DNA from: Nocardioides rubriscoriae
GTDB taxonomy: Bacteria > Actinomycetota > Actinomycetes > Propionibacteriales > Nocardioidaceae
DNA: 64,000 nt
Direction of reading: 5' to 3'
NCBI RefSeq assembly: GCF_008087085.1
Contig: NZ_VIYJ01000001.1
Coordinates: 124,001 to 188,000 of the forward strand
Position 1 is the stretch's first letter. Each line of letters opens with the position of its first letter. A program made the translations under genes and the position numbers. The notes beneath the pieces are model-generated. The model ran no database searches. It was not told where the DNA came from and saw only the letters and a program-made list of their open reading frames with translations. Of this stretch, positions 39,686 to 48,438 are shown in pieces.

Positions 39686-40258
39686 CGGAGCAGGCTGTTG
39701 GCCGGAGGTTGGCCGGTCCACGTCGTGGCCGGTCGCGAGGTCGCCGCACTCGACCAGGAGGCAGCCATGCGCGCGCAGGTAGCCCTTGGCGCCCTCGTCG
39801 CCCTCGACCGCCATGGCCGCCGGGAGCCAGTGGTCGCGCCCCATCAGCACCGGATGACCGGGCCGACCGTCGTACGACGCGCGGGCCAGGCTGGTGGGGC
39901 CCTCGGCGGCCGCGAGCAGCCGTCGGCAGGCGTCGGCCCCCACGTCGGGCAGGTCGACGAGCATGACCAGGGCGACCTCGCCGTCGTCGTGGCGGAGCGC
40001 GGACAGCCCGGTGGCCAGCGACGCCGCCATCCCGGTGGCCCAGTCGTCGGCGACGACGACGCGCACGTCGTCGGGCACCAGCGCGCGCGCCTCATCGGCC
40101 GCGGCGCCCAGCACCAACAGCAGCTCGTCGCAGCCGGCCACGCGCAGCACGTCGAGGCTGCGCTGCAGCCAGGAGGTGCCGTCGCGGTCGCGCACCAGCG
40201 CCTTGGGCCGGCCCATCCGGGAGCCGGCCCCGGCCGCGAGCAGCACGCCCGCGGTCAT
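39683..40258 (-). CDS. MobA/MocA-like nucleotidyltransferase
   Basis: A 191-residue NTP_transf_3 protein. AGVLLAAGAGSRMGRPKALV is the nucleotide-binding loop with the conserved Gly-rich stretch and Lys; VMLVDLPDVGAD holds the metal-binding Asp; GRPGHPVLMGRDHW is the substrate loop typical of MocA (CTP:molybdopterin cytidylyltransferase) and of CoxI-like proteins. MocA makes the cytosine dinucleotide cofactor used by CODH/XDH-family enzymes, so it fits the neighbouring coxD-coxE-xdhC genes. Its ATG overlaps the stop of the sigma-linked membrane protein gene (TGATG), which places it in that operon instead. Confidence 0.82.
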   Translation of the reverse strand: MTAGVLLAAGAGSRMGRPKALVRDRDGTSWLQRSLDVLRVAGCDELLLVLGAAADEARALVPDDVRVVVADDWATGMAASLATGLSALRHDDGEVALVMLVDLPDVGADACRRLLAAAEGPTSLARASYDGRPGHPVLMGRDHWLPAAMAVEGDEGAKGYLRAHGCLLVECGDLATGHDVDRPTSGQQPAP

Positions 40259-40947
40259 CAGCCGAAGGCCTGCCCGTAGACCGCGGCGAGCGAGTCGGAG
40301 TACTCGGCGGTGAAGCCGCACAGCGTCACCCGGCCGTCGGTGGCGGCGACCAGGTAGCGCTTGCCCTCCTCGAAGGTGACCGCCGTGAGCAGGGCGTCCA
40401 TCTCCTGGCCGGGGGCCTGCACGACGACGAGGTCGGTCGGGTCGCCGTGGTAGAAGCGGGTCGGCAGCAACGTGACGGCGCTGCCGCTGATGGACTGCAC
40501 GGTGCCGTCGAAGACGGTCTCCTGCTTGGCGACCACGTCGGGGGCGGCCTCGGGCACCAGGCACTTGCCGTTGGCGGCGGCGGCCGCGACCGTCAGCTCG
40601 GTGACCGTGCGCAGGGGCGCGTCGACCGGTGGGGCCGCGGCGCCGCCCGCCCGGCTCGACGGCGCCTCGCCCGCGCTCGGGGCCGGGGCGTCGTCACCGC
40701 GGTCGCCGCCGACGGCGAAGAACACCCCGCCCACGATCAGGACCGCGGCGGCCGCCGCCATGGTCCAGGTCAGCCGGCTGCGGTGGTGGGTGCCGTCGGC
40801 GCGGGACTCGTCGGTGGGCTGGTGGGTCATCGTGTCCTCCAGGAGTCGGGCCACCCGGGTCGGGTCGGCCTGCGGCAGGGAGGACGCCGGGTCGACCGAC
40901 CGCAGCAGGGCCCGCAGGTCGTCGTGGTCGTGCGCGTCGTCGGTCAT
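40258..40947 (-). CDS. membrane protein coupled to an ECF sigma factor (putative anti-sigma)
   Basis: The 229-residue protein has a cytoplasmic N-terminus of about 58 residues, one membrane helix (about 60-80, TWTMAAAAAVLIVGGVFFAVG) and an extracytoplasmic region of about 150 residues with two Cys (GKCLVPEA and LCGFTAEY) that could form a disulfide. No zinc-binding HxxxCxxC anti-sigma motif is present, so the assignment rests on topology and on the ATGA overlap with the sigma gene. The start of the cytoplasmic part (LRALLRSVDPASSLPQ) resembles short anti-sigma or CU044_5270-type N-termini. The stop overlaps the MobA-like gene. Confidence 0.7.
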   Translation of the reverse strand: MTDDAHDHDDLRALLRSVDPASSLPQADPTRVARLLEDTMTHQPTDESRADGTHHRSRLTWTMAAAAAVLIVGGVFFAVGGDRGDDAPAPSAGEAPSSRAGGAAAPPVDAPLRTVTELTVAAAAANGKCLVPEAAPDVVAKQETVFDGTVQSISGSAVTLLPTRFYHGDPTDLVVVQAPGQEMDALLTAVTFEEGKRYLVAATDGRVTLCGFTAEYSDSLAAVYGQAFG

Positions 40948-41489
40948 GGCTTCCTCCTCCCCGTCGTCCCCTCATGTCCGGCACGCAGCCCGTTCTTTCG
41001 TAGTGCCTCGCGCAGCTTCTCGCGGGCCCGGTGCAGCCGGATGCTCGCGGCGTTGGGGGTGAGGTCGAGGACGAGGGCGATCTCGGCGGGCGTCAACTGC
41101 TCCCACGCCCACAGCCGCAGCAGCTCGGCGTCCTTGGCCGGCAGGGTGGCCAGCGCCTCGGAGACCACCTCGACCGCGGGCGGCTCGTCGTCGCCCGGCC
41201 CGGCCACGCGCGTCGCCGGCGGGTCGACGGTCGCGACCCGTGCCGCGACCCGCTGCTGGCGCCGCGCACCGCGCTCGGCGTTGGCCAGGCAGTGCCGCGC
41301 GACGCCGTAGGCCCACGGCAGCGGCGCGTCGGGCACCTCGCCGAGGCGGCGCCAGCAGACCAGCAGCACCTCGGCCAGCACGTCCTCGGCCGTCGCCGGG
41401 TCCGTACGCCGGGCCAGGAAGCGGCGCACGGGCTCGACCACCTCGGCCGCGACGTCCTCGAGTCGCGCACGGCGGGCCGGAGAGGTCAC
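40944..41489 (-). CDS. ECF-type RNA polymerase sigma factor
   Basis: A 181-residue sigma-70 family protein of the ECF group. Region 2 (about 15-75) has VEPVRRFLARRTDPATAEDV and LPWAYGVARHCLANAERGARR. Region 4 (about 110-160) has LATLPAKDAELLRLWAWEQL and the helix-turn-helix TPAEIALVLDLTPNAASIRLHRAREKL. There is no sigma region 1.1 or 3. GTG 41489 is chosen because GGTGGAG lies just upstream; an in-frame GTG six codons earlier is possible. It is translationally coupled to the membrane protein gene, the standard layout of a sigma/anti-sigma pair. A CACCGTG-CCA-CACGGTG dyad lies upstream of the start. Confidence 0.88.
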   Translation of the reverse strand: MTSPARRARLEDVAAEVVEPVRRFLARRTDPATAEDVLAEVLLVCWRRLGEVPDAPLPWAYGVARHCLANAERGARRQQRVAARVATVDPPATRVAGPGDDEPPAVEVVSEALATLPAKDAELLRLWAWEQLTPAEIALVLDLTPNAASIRLHRAREKLREALRKNGLRAGHEGTTGRRKP

Positions 41490-41494
41490 GTCTC

Positions 41495-41511
41495 CACCGT
41501 GCCACACGGTG
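41495..41511. promoter_or_regulatory. perfect 7-bp dyad CACCGTG-CCA-CACGGTG
   Basis: A perfect inverted repeat 5 nt upstream of the sigma-factor start, in the divergent gap to the kinase gene. It could be an operator or an mRNA hairpin near the ribosome binding site; no protein can be assigned. Confidence 0.3.
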
Positions 41512-41607
41512 TTGCTCGGCCCGAGGGGGTGACCGTGCGGCGAGGTGGCGTTTGACCCCGGTCGCGCGGTGAGAGGCTGGCCCTGGCCTGACTCTTGGAG
41601 GTGACCC

Positions 41608-43339
41608 GTGGCGCGATTCCCCTCGGTGGGTGAGGAGTTCGGCAGCTATCGCATCGTGCGCCAGCTCGGGCGCGGCGGCATGGGGGTCGTCTTCGCAGCC
41701 GAGCAGCAGGGGCTCGGGCGCACGGTCGCGCTCAAGGTGCTGGCCCCCGAGCTCGCCGGGGCAGCCCGATTACCGGGCGCGGTTCTCGCGCGAGGCCACC
41801 GTGCTGGCCCGCCTCGACTCGCCCCACGTCGTGCAGGTGCTCGACCACGGCGAGCAGGACGGCTGCCTCTACATCGCCACCCAGTACGTCGCCGGCGGCG
41901 ACCTTGCCGACGCGCTGCGCCGCTACGGCCCGGTCCCCGTCGCGCAGGCCGCCGAGATCTGCGGGCAGGTCGCCTGGGCGCTCGCCGACTCCCACGCCGC
42001 CGGCGTCGTGCACCGCGACGTCAAGACGAGCAACGTGCTGCTGCGCGAAGTGAGCACCGAGGTCTTCGTCTACCTGTGCGACTTCGGGATCGCCCAGGAC
42101 CGCGACCCCGGCCTCACCGCCCCCGGCGCGGTCGCCGGCACCTTCGCCTACCTGGCCCCCGAGCGCCTGCGGGGCGCGCCGGCCACCGCGTCGGCCGACC
42201 TCTACGCCCTGGGCTGCGTGCTCTTCACGTCCCTGATCGGCGCAGCGCCCTACGCCGGCAGCGACGTCGAGATCGGCCTGAGCCACCTCACCGCCCCCGT
42301 GCCGCAGGTCGTCACCACCTCGCCGGTCGCCGCCGCCGTCAACGCGGTGCTGCAACGGTCGATGGCCAAGGACCCCGCCGCCCGCTACCCCGACGCCCGC
42401 GCGATGCGCCACGACCTGCGCGAGCTGGCGCGGCTCGCCCGGACCACCCCGCACCCGCCCCTGGTGGCACACACGCCGGTCGGCGGACGGTCGCCCGGCG
42501 TGGCGACCCCGGCCCCGGTCCCGCGACCACCGTCCCTGCCGCCGCCCGTCGCGGCCCCACCCGCGCCGTACACCGGCGGGGCGCCGCGGCGACGTCGTAC
42601 GGCGGCCGTGGCGGTGGGTGCGGTCGCGGCGGTCGTCGCCGTGGCCGCCGGCACCGGCCTCGCCCTGGCCGTCACGGGGTCCGACGACGAGCCCGAGGCC
42701 CGCGGCTCGAGCGCGGCGGTGACCTCAACGGTGTCGACGGAGGCGTCCTCGGCGTCCACGCCGAGCCCGACCGAGCCGACGACCGAGCCGACGACCGACC
42801 CGACCAGCCCGGCCCCGCGACCGACCCGGCAGCCGCAACCCACCTACCCCGACGTGCCGCCCGCGACGGGGGTCCGCATCGCCCTGGGGCCGGCCTCGCT
42901 GCGCGCCCCCGAGGGCTGGGGCACCATCGACCCCGGGATCGTCGACCAGGGTGTGGGCGCGCGTGACTACTCCGACTACGAGGGCTACTACTCCTCGGTC
43001 TTCATCCGCCGCACCGCGCCGGGTTTCCGGCTCGACTCCGTCGCGCTGCTCAAGATCGCGGCGCAGAGCACGGTCGAGGCGCTCGACGAGAACGACGACA
43101 CCCTCACCCTCGAGGACAGCGAGCCGCTGCCGACCGCCTGGCTCGACGGCGAGCGGGCCGCCCGGATCCGGGCGCTTTACTACTCCCCCGGCGACGACCT
43201 CTACCTCAGCGAGGAGACGTGGCTGGCCCAGCACGGCCGGTTCCTCTACCGGATCACCTTCCAGCACTCCCGGGCCGACACCCTCGCCGAGCGGCGCGCC
43301 CAGATCGACCCGATGATCGTGTCGTTCCGCTGGTCCTGA
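41608..43339 (+). CDS. Ser/Thr protein kinase with transmembrane and sensor domain; apparent frameshift
   Basis: A PknB-like receptor kinase. Frame 1 from GTG 41608 (GGAGGTG ribosome binding site) gives residues 1-51: [20 protein letters not shown] with the Gly loop and ALKVLAP with the ATP Lys (43). The rest of the kinase continues in the next frame from about 41760: [48 protein letters not shown]. After the kinase come a Pro-rich linker, one membrane helix ([20 protein letters not shown]), a Thr/Pro-rich stalk and an extracellular domain of about 150 residues ending at the stop. Removing one G from the run 41758-41761 restores a single frame. Either a sequence error or a recent pseudogene. 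Confidence 0.8.
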
Positions 43340-43353
43340 CCACCCCGTGACGC

Positions 43354-43421
43354 CGACCCGTCGCGAAACGCGACGGGTCGACCGGATTTGGCGCTGACCC
43401 GTCGCGTCAACGCGACGGGTC
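43354..43421. terminator. tandem identical-stem hairpins at a convergent junction
   Basis: Two consecutive hairpins share the stem GACCCGTCGCG / CGCGACGGGTC: the first spans 43354-43380 with loop AAA (12 bp counting the outer C-G pair), the second 43396-43421 with loop TCAA. They are separated by ACCGGATTTGGCGCT. They lie between the kinase and groEL stops and can serve both directions. Pairing between the two copies is also possible. Confidence 0.65.
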
Positions 43422-43522
43422 GGCGAGGTGGAGGGCGGAACGCGACGACCGGCCCGCCCCAGAGGTCTGGGACGGGCCGGTCGCGGTGGTGCGGGACTAC
43501 GGGTGGTGCCGGGTGGGTGGAC

Positions 43523-45259
<1,737 letters not shown>

Positions 45260-45278
45260 TCAGCTGGCACCGCTCCGG

Positions 45279-45305
45279 TTGTCACTCTCGTGCTGAGAGT
45301 GCCAG
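45279..45305. promoter_or_regulatory. CIRCE-like operator, proximal copy
   Basis: TTGTCACTC-N9-GAGTGCCAG compared with the consensus TTAGCACTC-N9-GAGTGCTAA. The inner CACTC/GAGTG arms are perfect and the outer positions are degenerate. It lies between the probable -10 of groEL and its start codon. Confidence 0.7.
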
Positions 45306-45313
45306 CGTCATGT

Positions 45314-45340
45314 TTAGCACTCGACCAGGGAGAGTGACAA
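45314..45340. promoter_or_regulatory. CIRCE operator, distal copy, overlapping the groEL promoter
   Basis: TTAGCACTC-N9-GAGTGACAA: the left arm matches the CIRCE consensus exactly. On the minus strand it contains TTGTCA and, 18 nt later, TAAACA, which look like the -35 and -10 of groEL, so HrcA bound here would cover the promoter. Confidence 0.85.
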
Positions 45341-45374
45341 CCCTGGGCCTCGGAGCAGGCGTGGGAACCGAGGC

Positions 45375-46208
45375 TCAGAGCCGGGCCTCGACCGCGTCGA
45401 CGAACCGTTGCGCGTTCGCGGGCAGCAGGTCGAGGTAGAGGCCGGGCTCGGTGATCTCGACCTCGCTGACCATGAGGCGGCCGGTGCTGTCGCTACGGAG
45501 CATGTCGACACGGGCGTAGACGATCTCGAGGCCGAGGACCTCGCTGGCGGCAGCGACGGCGTCGACGGCCAGCAGCGTGGCCTCGCGGGTCAGGTCGACG
45601 ACGCGGGTGCTGCCGCCGTACTGCGGGTGCACGCGTACGTCGTGGGGCGGGGCCAGCTTGGTGACCTGGCTGACGGGCTGCCCGCCGATCACGAACACCG
45701 ACTCCTCGCCGTCGCGCTGCACCGACGCCACGAGCGGCTGGACCACCCAGGGACCGGCGCCGACCGGGAGCCGGCCCTCCGCGTCGTCGACCACGACGAG
45801 GCCGCGCCCGCCGGCGCCCACGCGGGGCTTGACCACCGAGGCCCCGAATCGCCCGATCGCCGCGCGCAGCTCGACCGCCGTGTCGGCCAGGATGGTCGGC
45901 ACCGTGGGGACGTGACGGCCGATCTCGACCAGGTAGCTCTTGTCGGTGTTCCAGCGAAAGGCCTCGGCGCCGTGGAGCAGCCGCGGACCGACCCCCTGGG
46001 CCCAGCCGAGGAAGTCGTGGCGCCGCGCGTCGTAGTCCCAGGTCGAGCGCACGCAGACCAGCCGTGCCGCGGACCACTCGACGAACGGGTCGTCCCAGAC
46101 CGCCCACCTGCTGGTGAGGCCACGCGCCGCGAAGGCCCGGTCGAGGACCTGGTGCCCTGGCTCGCCGTCCGGGAGGTCGGCCGAGGTCGCCAGGAGCACG
46201 TCGGTCAC
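45375..46208 (-). CDS. RimK-like ATP-grasp ligase
   Basis: A 277-residue ATP-grasp protein. LVCVRSTWDYDARRHDFLGW is a hallmark of an uncharacterised bacterial ATP-grasp group; FRWNTDKSYLVEIG and ASVVKPRVGAGGRGLVVVDD (ATP-binding Lys and Gly-rich loop) follow, then WVVQPLVASVQRDGEESVFVIGG, and MVSEVEITEPGLYLDLLP with the metal-binding Glu. Such enzymes join a carboxylate to an amine through an acyl phosphate; partners are unknown. The GTG start overlaps the coiled-coil gene (GTGA), the last step of a three-gene operon with an O-methyltransferase. Confidence 0.82.
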   Translation of the reverse strand: MTDVLLATSADLPDGEPGHQVLDRAFAARGLTSRWAVWDDPFVEWSAARLVCVRSTWDYDARRHDFLGWAQGVGPRLLHGAEAFRWNTDKSYLVEIGRHVPTVPTILADTAVELRAAIGRFGASVVKPRVGAGGRGLVVVDDAEGRLPVGAGPWVVQPLVASVQRDGEESVFVIGGQPVSQVTKLAPPHDVRVHPQYGGSTRVVDLTREATLLAVDAVAAASEVLGLEIVYARVDMLRSDSTGRLMVSEVEITEPGLYLDLLPANAQRFVDAVEARL

Positions 46209-46555
46209 GAGCGGCCTACGCGCCGCCTGATCCGAGCCGGGACCGCGACGACCGCACGTCCCGCCTTCCAGGTGGCGCTCTGCCGGATGCGCTCGAGCTC
46301 GGCCTCGGCCCGCTCGGCCCGACCCCGGGCCGCGGCGGCCCGCTTCTCGGCCGCGACCGCCCGGCGCTCCGCGGCGACGGCCGACTTCTCGGCCTCGCGC
46401 AGCTCACGCGTCAGGACCCGGTGGAGCTGACGTGTCGACTTGACCGCGAACTTGCGCTCGTCGGCCAGGGTGCGCTCGAGCCGCTTGATCTTGAGCTGGG
46501 GGCTCTCCTCGAAGTCGGCGGCGCGGGCGGCGCTCAGCTCGGGCCGAGGAGTCAC
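46205..46555 (-). CDS. small coiled-coil protein
   Basis: A 116-residue protein that I do not recognise. Residues about 20-90 are one long charged helix with heptad character (IKRLERTLADERKFAVKSTR, then repeated AAEKRAAAARGRAERAEAEL). It ends with SATWKAGRAVVAVPARIRRR, a basic amphipathic tail of a kind I associate with coiled-coil segments of bacterial glycosyltransferases and sulfotransferases; a similar Arg-rich end follows the coil of the sulfotransferase-like protein at 17235. It may dock a complex to the membrane. It overlaps the O-methyltransferase stop and the ATP-grasp start by 4 nt each. Confidence 0.7.
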   Translation of the reverse strand: MTPRPELSAARAADFEESPQLKIKRLERTLADERKFAVKSTRQLHRVLTRELREAEKSAVAAERRAVAAEKRAAAARGRAERAEAELERIRQSATWKAGRAVVAVPARIRRRVGRS

Positions 46556-47415
46556 GACTTCCTCCAGTAGACGCCCGCCCAGTCGACCTGGTGCATCTCG
46601 TCGGTGATGCCGCGCGACTCGCGGAAGTCGTGGATGGCCTGGGCACAACCCTTGACCGCGCCGTAGTCGTCGACGATGACGTAGCCGCCGACGGCGACCT
46701 TGTCGTAGAGGGGCTCGAGGGCGTCGATGGTCGAGGCGTACATGTCACCGTCGAGGCGCAGCACGCTGATCTGCTCGATGGGCGCGGGGGCGAGGGTCTC
46801 GTTGAACCAGCCGACGAGGAACTCGACCTGGTCGTCGAGCAGGTCGTAACGGCGGAAGTTGTCCTGCACCTTTTCGACCGAGACCGCGAGCTCGATCTTG
46901 GTGTGGTGCTGGTCGCCGGCGTCGGCCTCGAAGCGCCCGTCCGGCGGCGGCAGGCCCTCGAAGGAGTCGGCGACCCACACCTTGCGGTCGGTGATGCCGT
47001 GGGCCTTGAAGATCGCCCGGGCGTAGATGCAGGTGCCGCCGCGCCAGGCGCCGGTCTCGATGAAGTCGCCCGGCACGCCGTCGGCGATGACGCTCTCGAG
47101 GCACTCGCGCACGTTGCGCAGCCGCTTCATCCCGATCATCGTTTCGGCGTCGGCGGGCCAGTCCTTGCCGATCTCGCGCCGCTCGGCGTCGAACTCGCCG
47201 GCCTCGACCACGCGGATGTCGCGGTCGCGGGTGGCGATGCGCACGAGGTTCCAGAGATAGCCCTCGTAGGAACGGGGCTCGAAACGCACCGTGACGTTGC
47301 GCCCCTCGAACCCGTAGCGGGTCAGCATCTTGGCCATGATGTCGAGGTAGAGGTCGACGGCGGGGCTGGCGGCGCTGTCGGCGCTCTCGGGGCTGGCGGT
47401 CACGGGGGTCGTCAC
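46552..47415 (-). CDS. TylF/MycF-family O-methyltransferase
   Basis: A 287-residue SAM-dependent sugar-type O-methyltransferase. After a variable N-terminus (residues 1-20) come LYLDIMAKMLTRYGFEGRN, MIGMKRLRNVRECLESVIAD (the family lid), GDFIETGAWRGGTCIYARAI (SAM motif I), WVADSFEGLPPPD, and VLRLDGDMYASTIDALEPLY with VIVDDYGAVKGC, the metal and catalytic Asp residues. Characterised members methylate deoxysugar hydroxyls in macrolides or surface sugars. The GTG start lies 8 nt after TAGGCT. It is the first gene of a coupled three-gene operon with the coiled-coil and ATP-grasp proteins. Confidence 0.85.
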   Translation of the reverse strand: MTTPVTASPESADSAASPAVDLYLDIMAKMLTRYGFEGRNVTVRFEPRSYEGYLWNLVRIATRDRDIRVVEAGEFDAERREIGKDWPADAETMIGMKRLRNVRECLESVIADGVPGDFIETGAWRGGTCIYARAIFKAHGITDRKVWVADSFEGLPPPDGRFEADAGDQHHTKIELAVSVEKVQDNFRRYDLLDDQVEFLVGWFNETLAPAPIEQISVLRLDGDMYASTIDALEPLYDKVAVGGYVIVDDYGAVKGCAQAIHDFRESRGITDEMHQVDWAGVYWRKS

Positions 47416-47423
47416 GGGCGGTG

Positions 47424-47429
47424 AGCCTA
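47424..47429 (-). promoter_or_regulatory. putative leaderless -10 (TAGGCT)
   Basis: On the minus strand TAGGCT is followed by 8 nt and GTG 47415. It overlaps the stop region of the SGNH hydrolase gene. Confidence 0.45.
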
Positions 47430-48263
47430 ACCGACGCGGGGTCGCTCCCCCGGGACCACGTGACCGAACGGGACGACGTCGTGCAGGCCGAGGGCGGTGA
47501 GGACCGACGGCAGCAGCGCGGCCGCCGTACGCCGGTAGCCCAGCGCGCTGGGGTGGAATCGGTCGAGGCTGAACATCTCGTCGGGGTTGGTGATGAAGAA
47601 GGGACCGACCACCCGCGCCAGGGAGACGGCGTGGCCGCCGGCCCGGACGGTGGCGGCGGCCTGGGCGGCGGCGAGCTGCCGGGAGGCCCGCGAGCCCAGC
47701 GAGCGCAGGGGTTGCGGCACCGGACGCAGGGCGCCCAGGTCGGGGCAGGTCCCGACGACGACCTCGGCCCCGCGCTCGCGCAGCGCGCGTACGGCGGCCT
47801 CGAGGTCGGCGGCGGCCTGGGCCACCGGGACCCGGTGGGTGACGTCGTTGCCGCCGACGACCACCACCGCCACGTCGGGCCGGTAGCCGGCGGGCAGGCC
47901 GTCGAGCTGGGCTGCGAGCATCGCGCTCTCGGAGCCCACGACGGCCGCGGTGCGCAGCCGGACGGCGCGACCGGTGTGCTTGGCCAGGCCCTTGGCCAGC
48001 CGCCCGCCGAGGGTGTCCTTGCGGCGCTCGGCCCCGAGCCCCGCGGCGATGGAGTCGCCGATCAGCAGCAGGTCGAGCGGGTCGCCGTAGGACGCCTTCC
48101 AGACGCGGTCGGCGTCGGGGGGCGTCTCGCCGAGCGGCTTGCCGATCAGCCGCCGGGCGACCGCCGCCTGCCGGTGGAGCAGCTCGCGGGCGCCGTACGA
48201 CGTGAGGGCCGTGCCGGCGGTCACGGTCAGCGTCGCGGTCACGACCAGGCGGGTTCGGCGCAC
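47427..48263 (-). CDS. SGNH/GDSL-family hydrolase, membrane-anchored
   Basis: A 278-residue esterase-type protein. Residues about 5-25 are a signal anchor (RLVVTATLTVTAGTALTSYG). Block I is LLLIGDSIAAGLG with the nucleophile Ser (near 72), the oxyanion Gly lies in VVGSESAM, block III is VVVVGGNDVTH, and block V is DRFHPSALGYR with the catalytic Asp-x-x-His. These hydrolases often deacetylate surface sugars or lipids, which would fit the neighbouring sugar-type O-methyltransferase. GTG 48263 is chosen so that the helix is N-terminal and GGAG lies about 10 nt upstream. Confidence 0.83.
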   Translation of the reverse strand: MRRTRLVVTATLTVTAGTALTSYGARELLHRQAAVARRLIGKPLGETPPDADRVWKASYGDPLDLLLIGDSIAAGLGAERRKDTLGGRLAKGLAKHTGRAVRLRTAAVVGSESAMLAAQLDGLPAGYRPDVAVVVVGGNDVTHRVPVAQAAADLEAAVRALRERGAEVVVGTCPDLGALRPVPQPLRSLGSRASRQLAAAQAAATVRAGGHAVSLARVVGPFFITNPDEMFSLDRFHPSALGYRRTAAALLPSVLTALGLHDVVPFGHVVPGERPRVG

Positions 48264-48438
48264 CCCCCATCTCCACCAGACGCCGATGAACGCGAGGTGT
48301 CGACCACGGGGGCACCTGCCCGTCATCTCGGTGACAGCCACGACCGTCGGCGGACCGTCGGCGGACAATGCATGCCCGCTGGGGTACCGGTGACTTAGGG
48401 TGACGGCACTCTCCCCCTCCGAAGTAGGTGCCGCCTCC

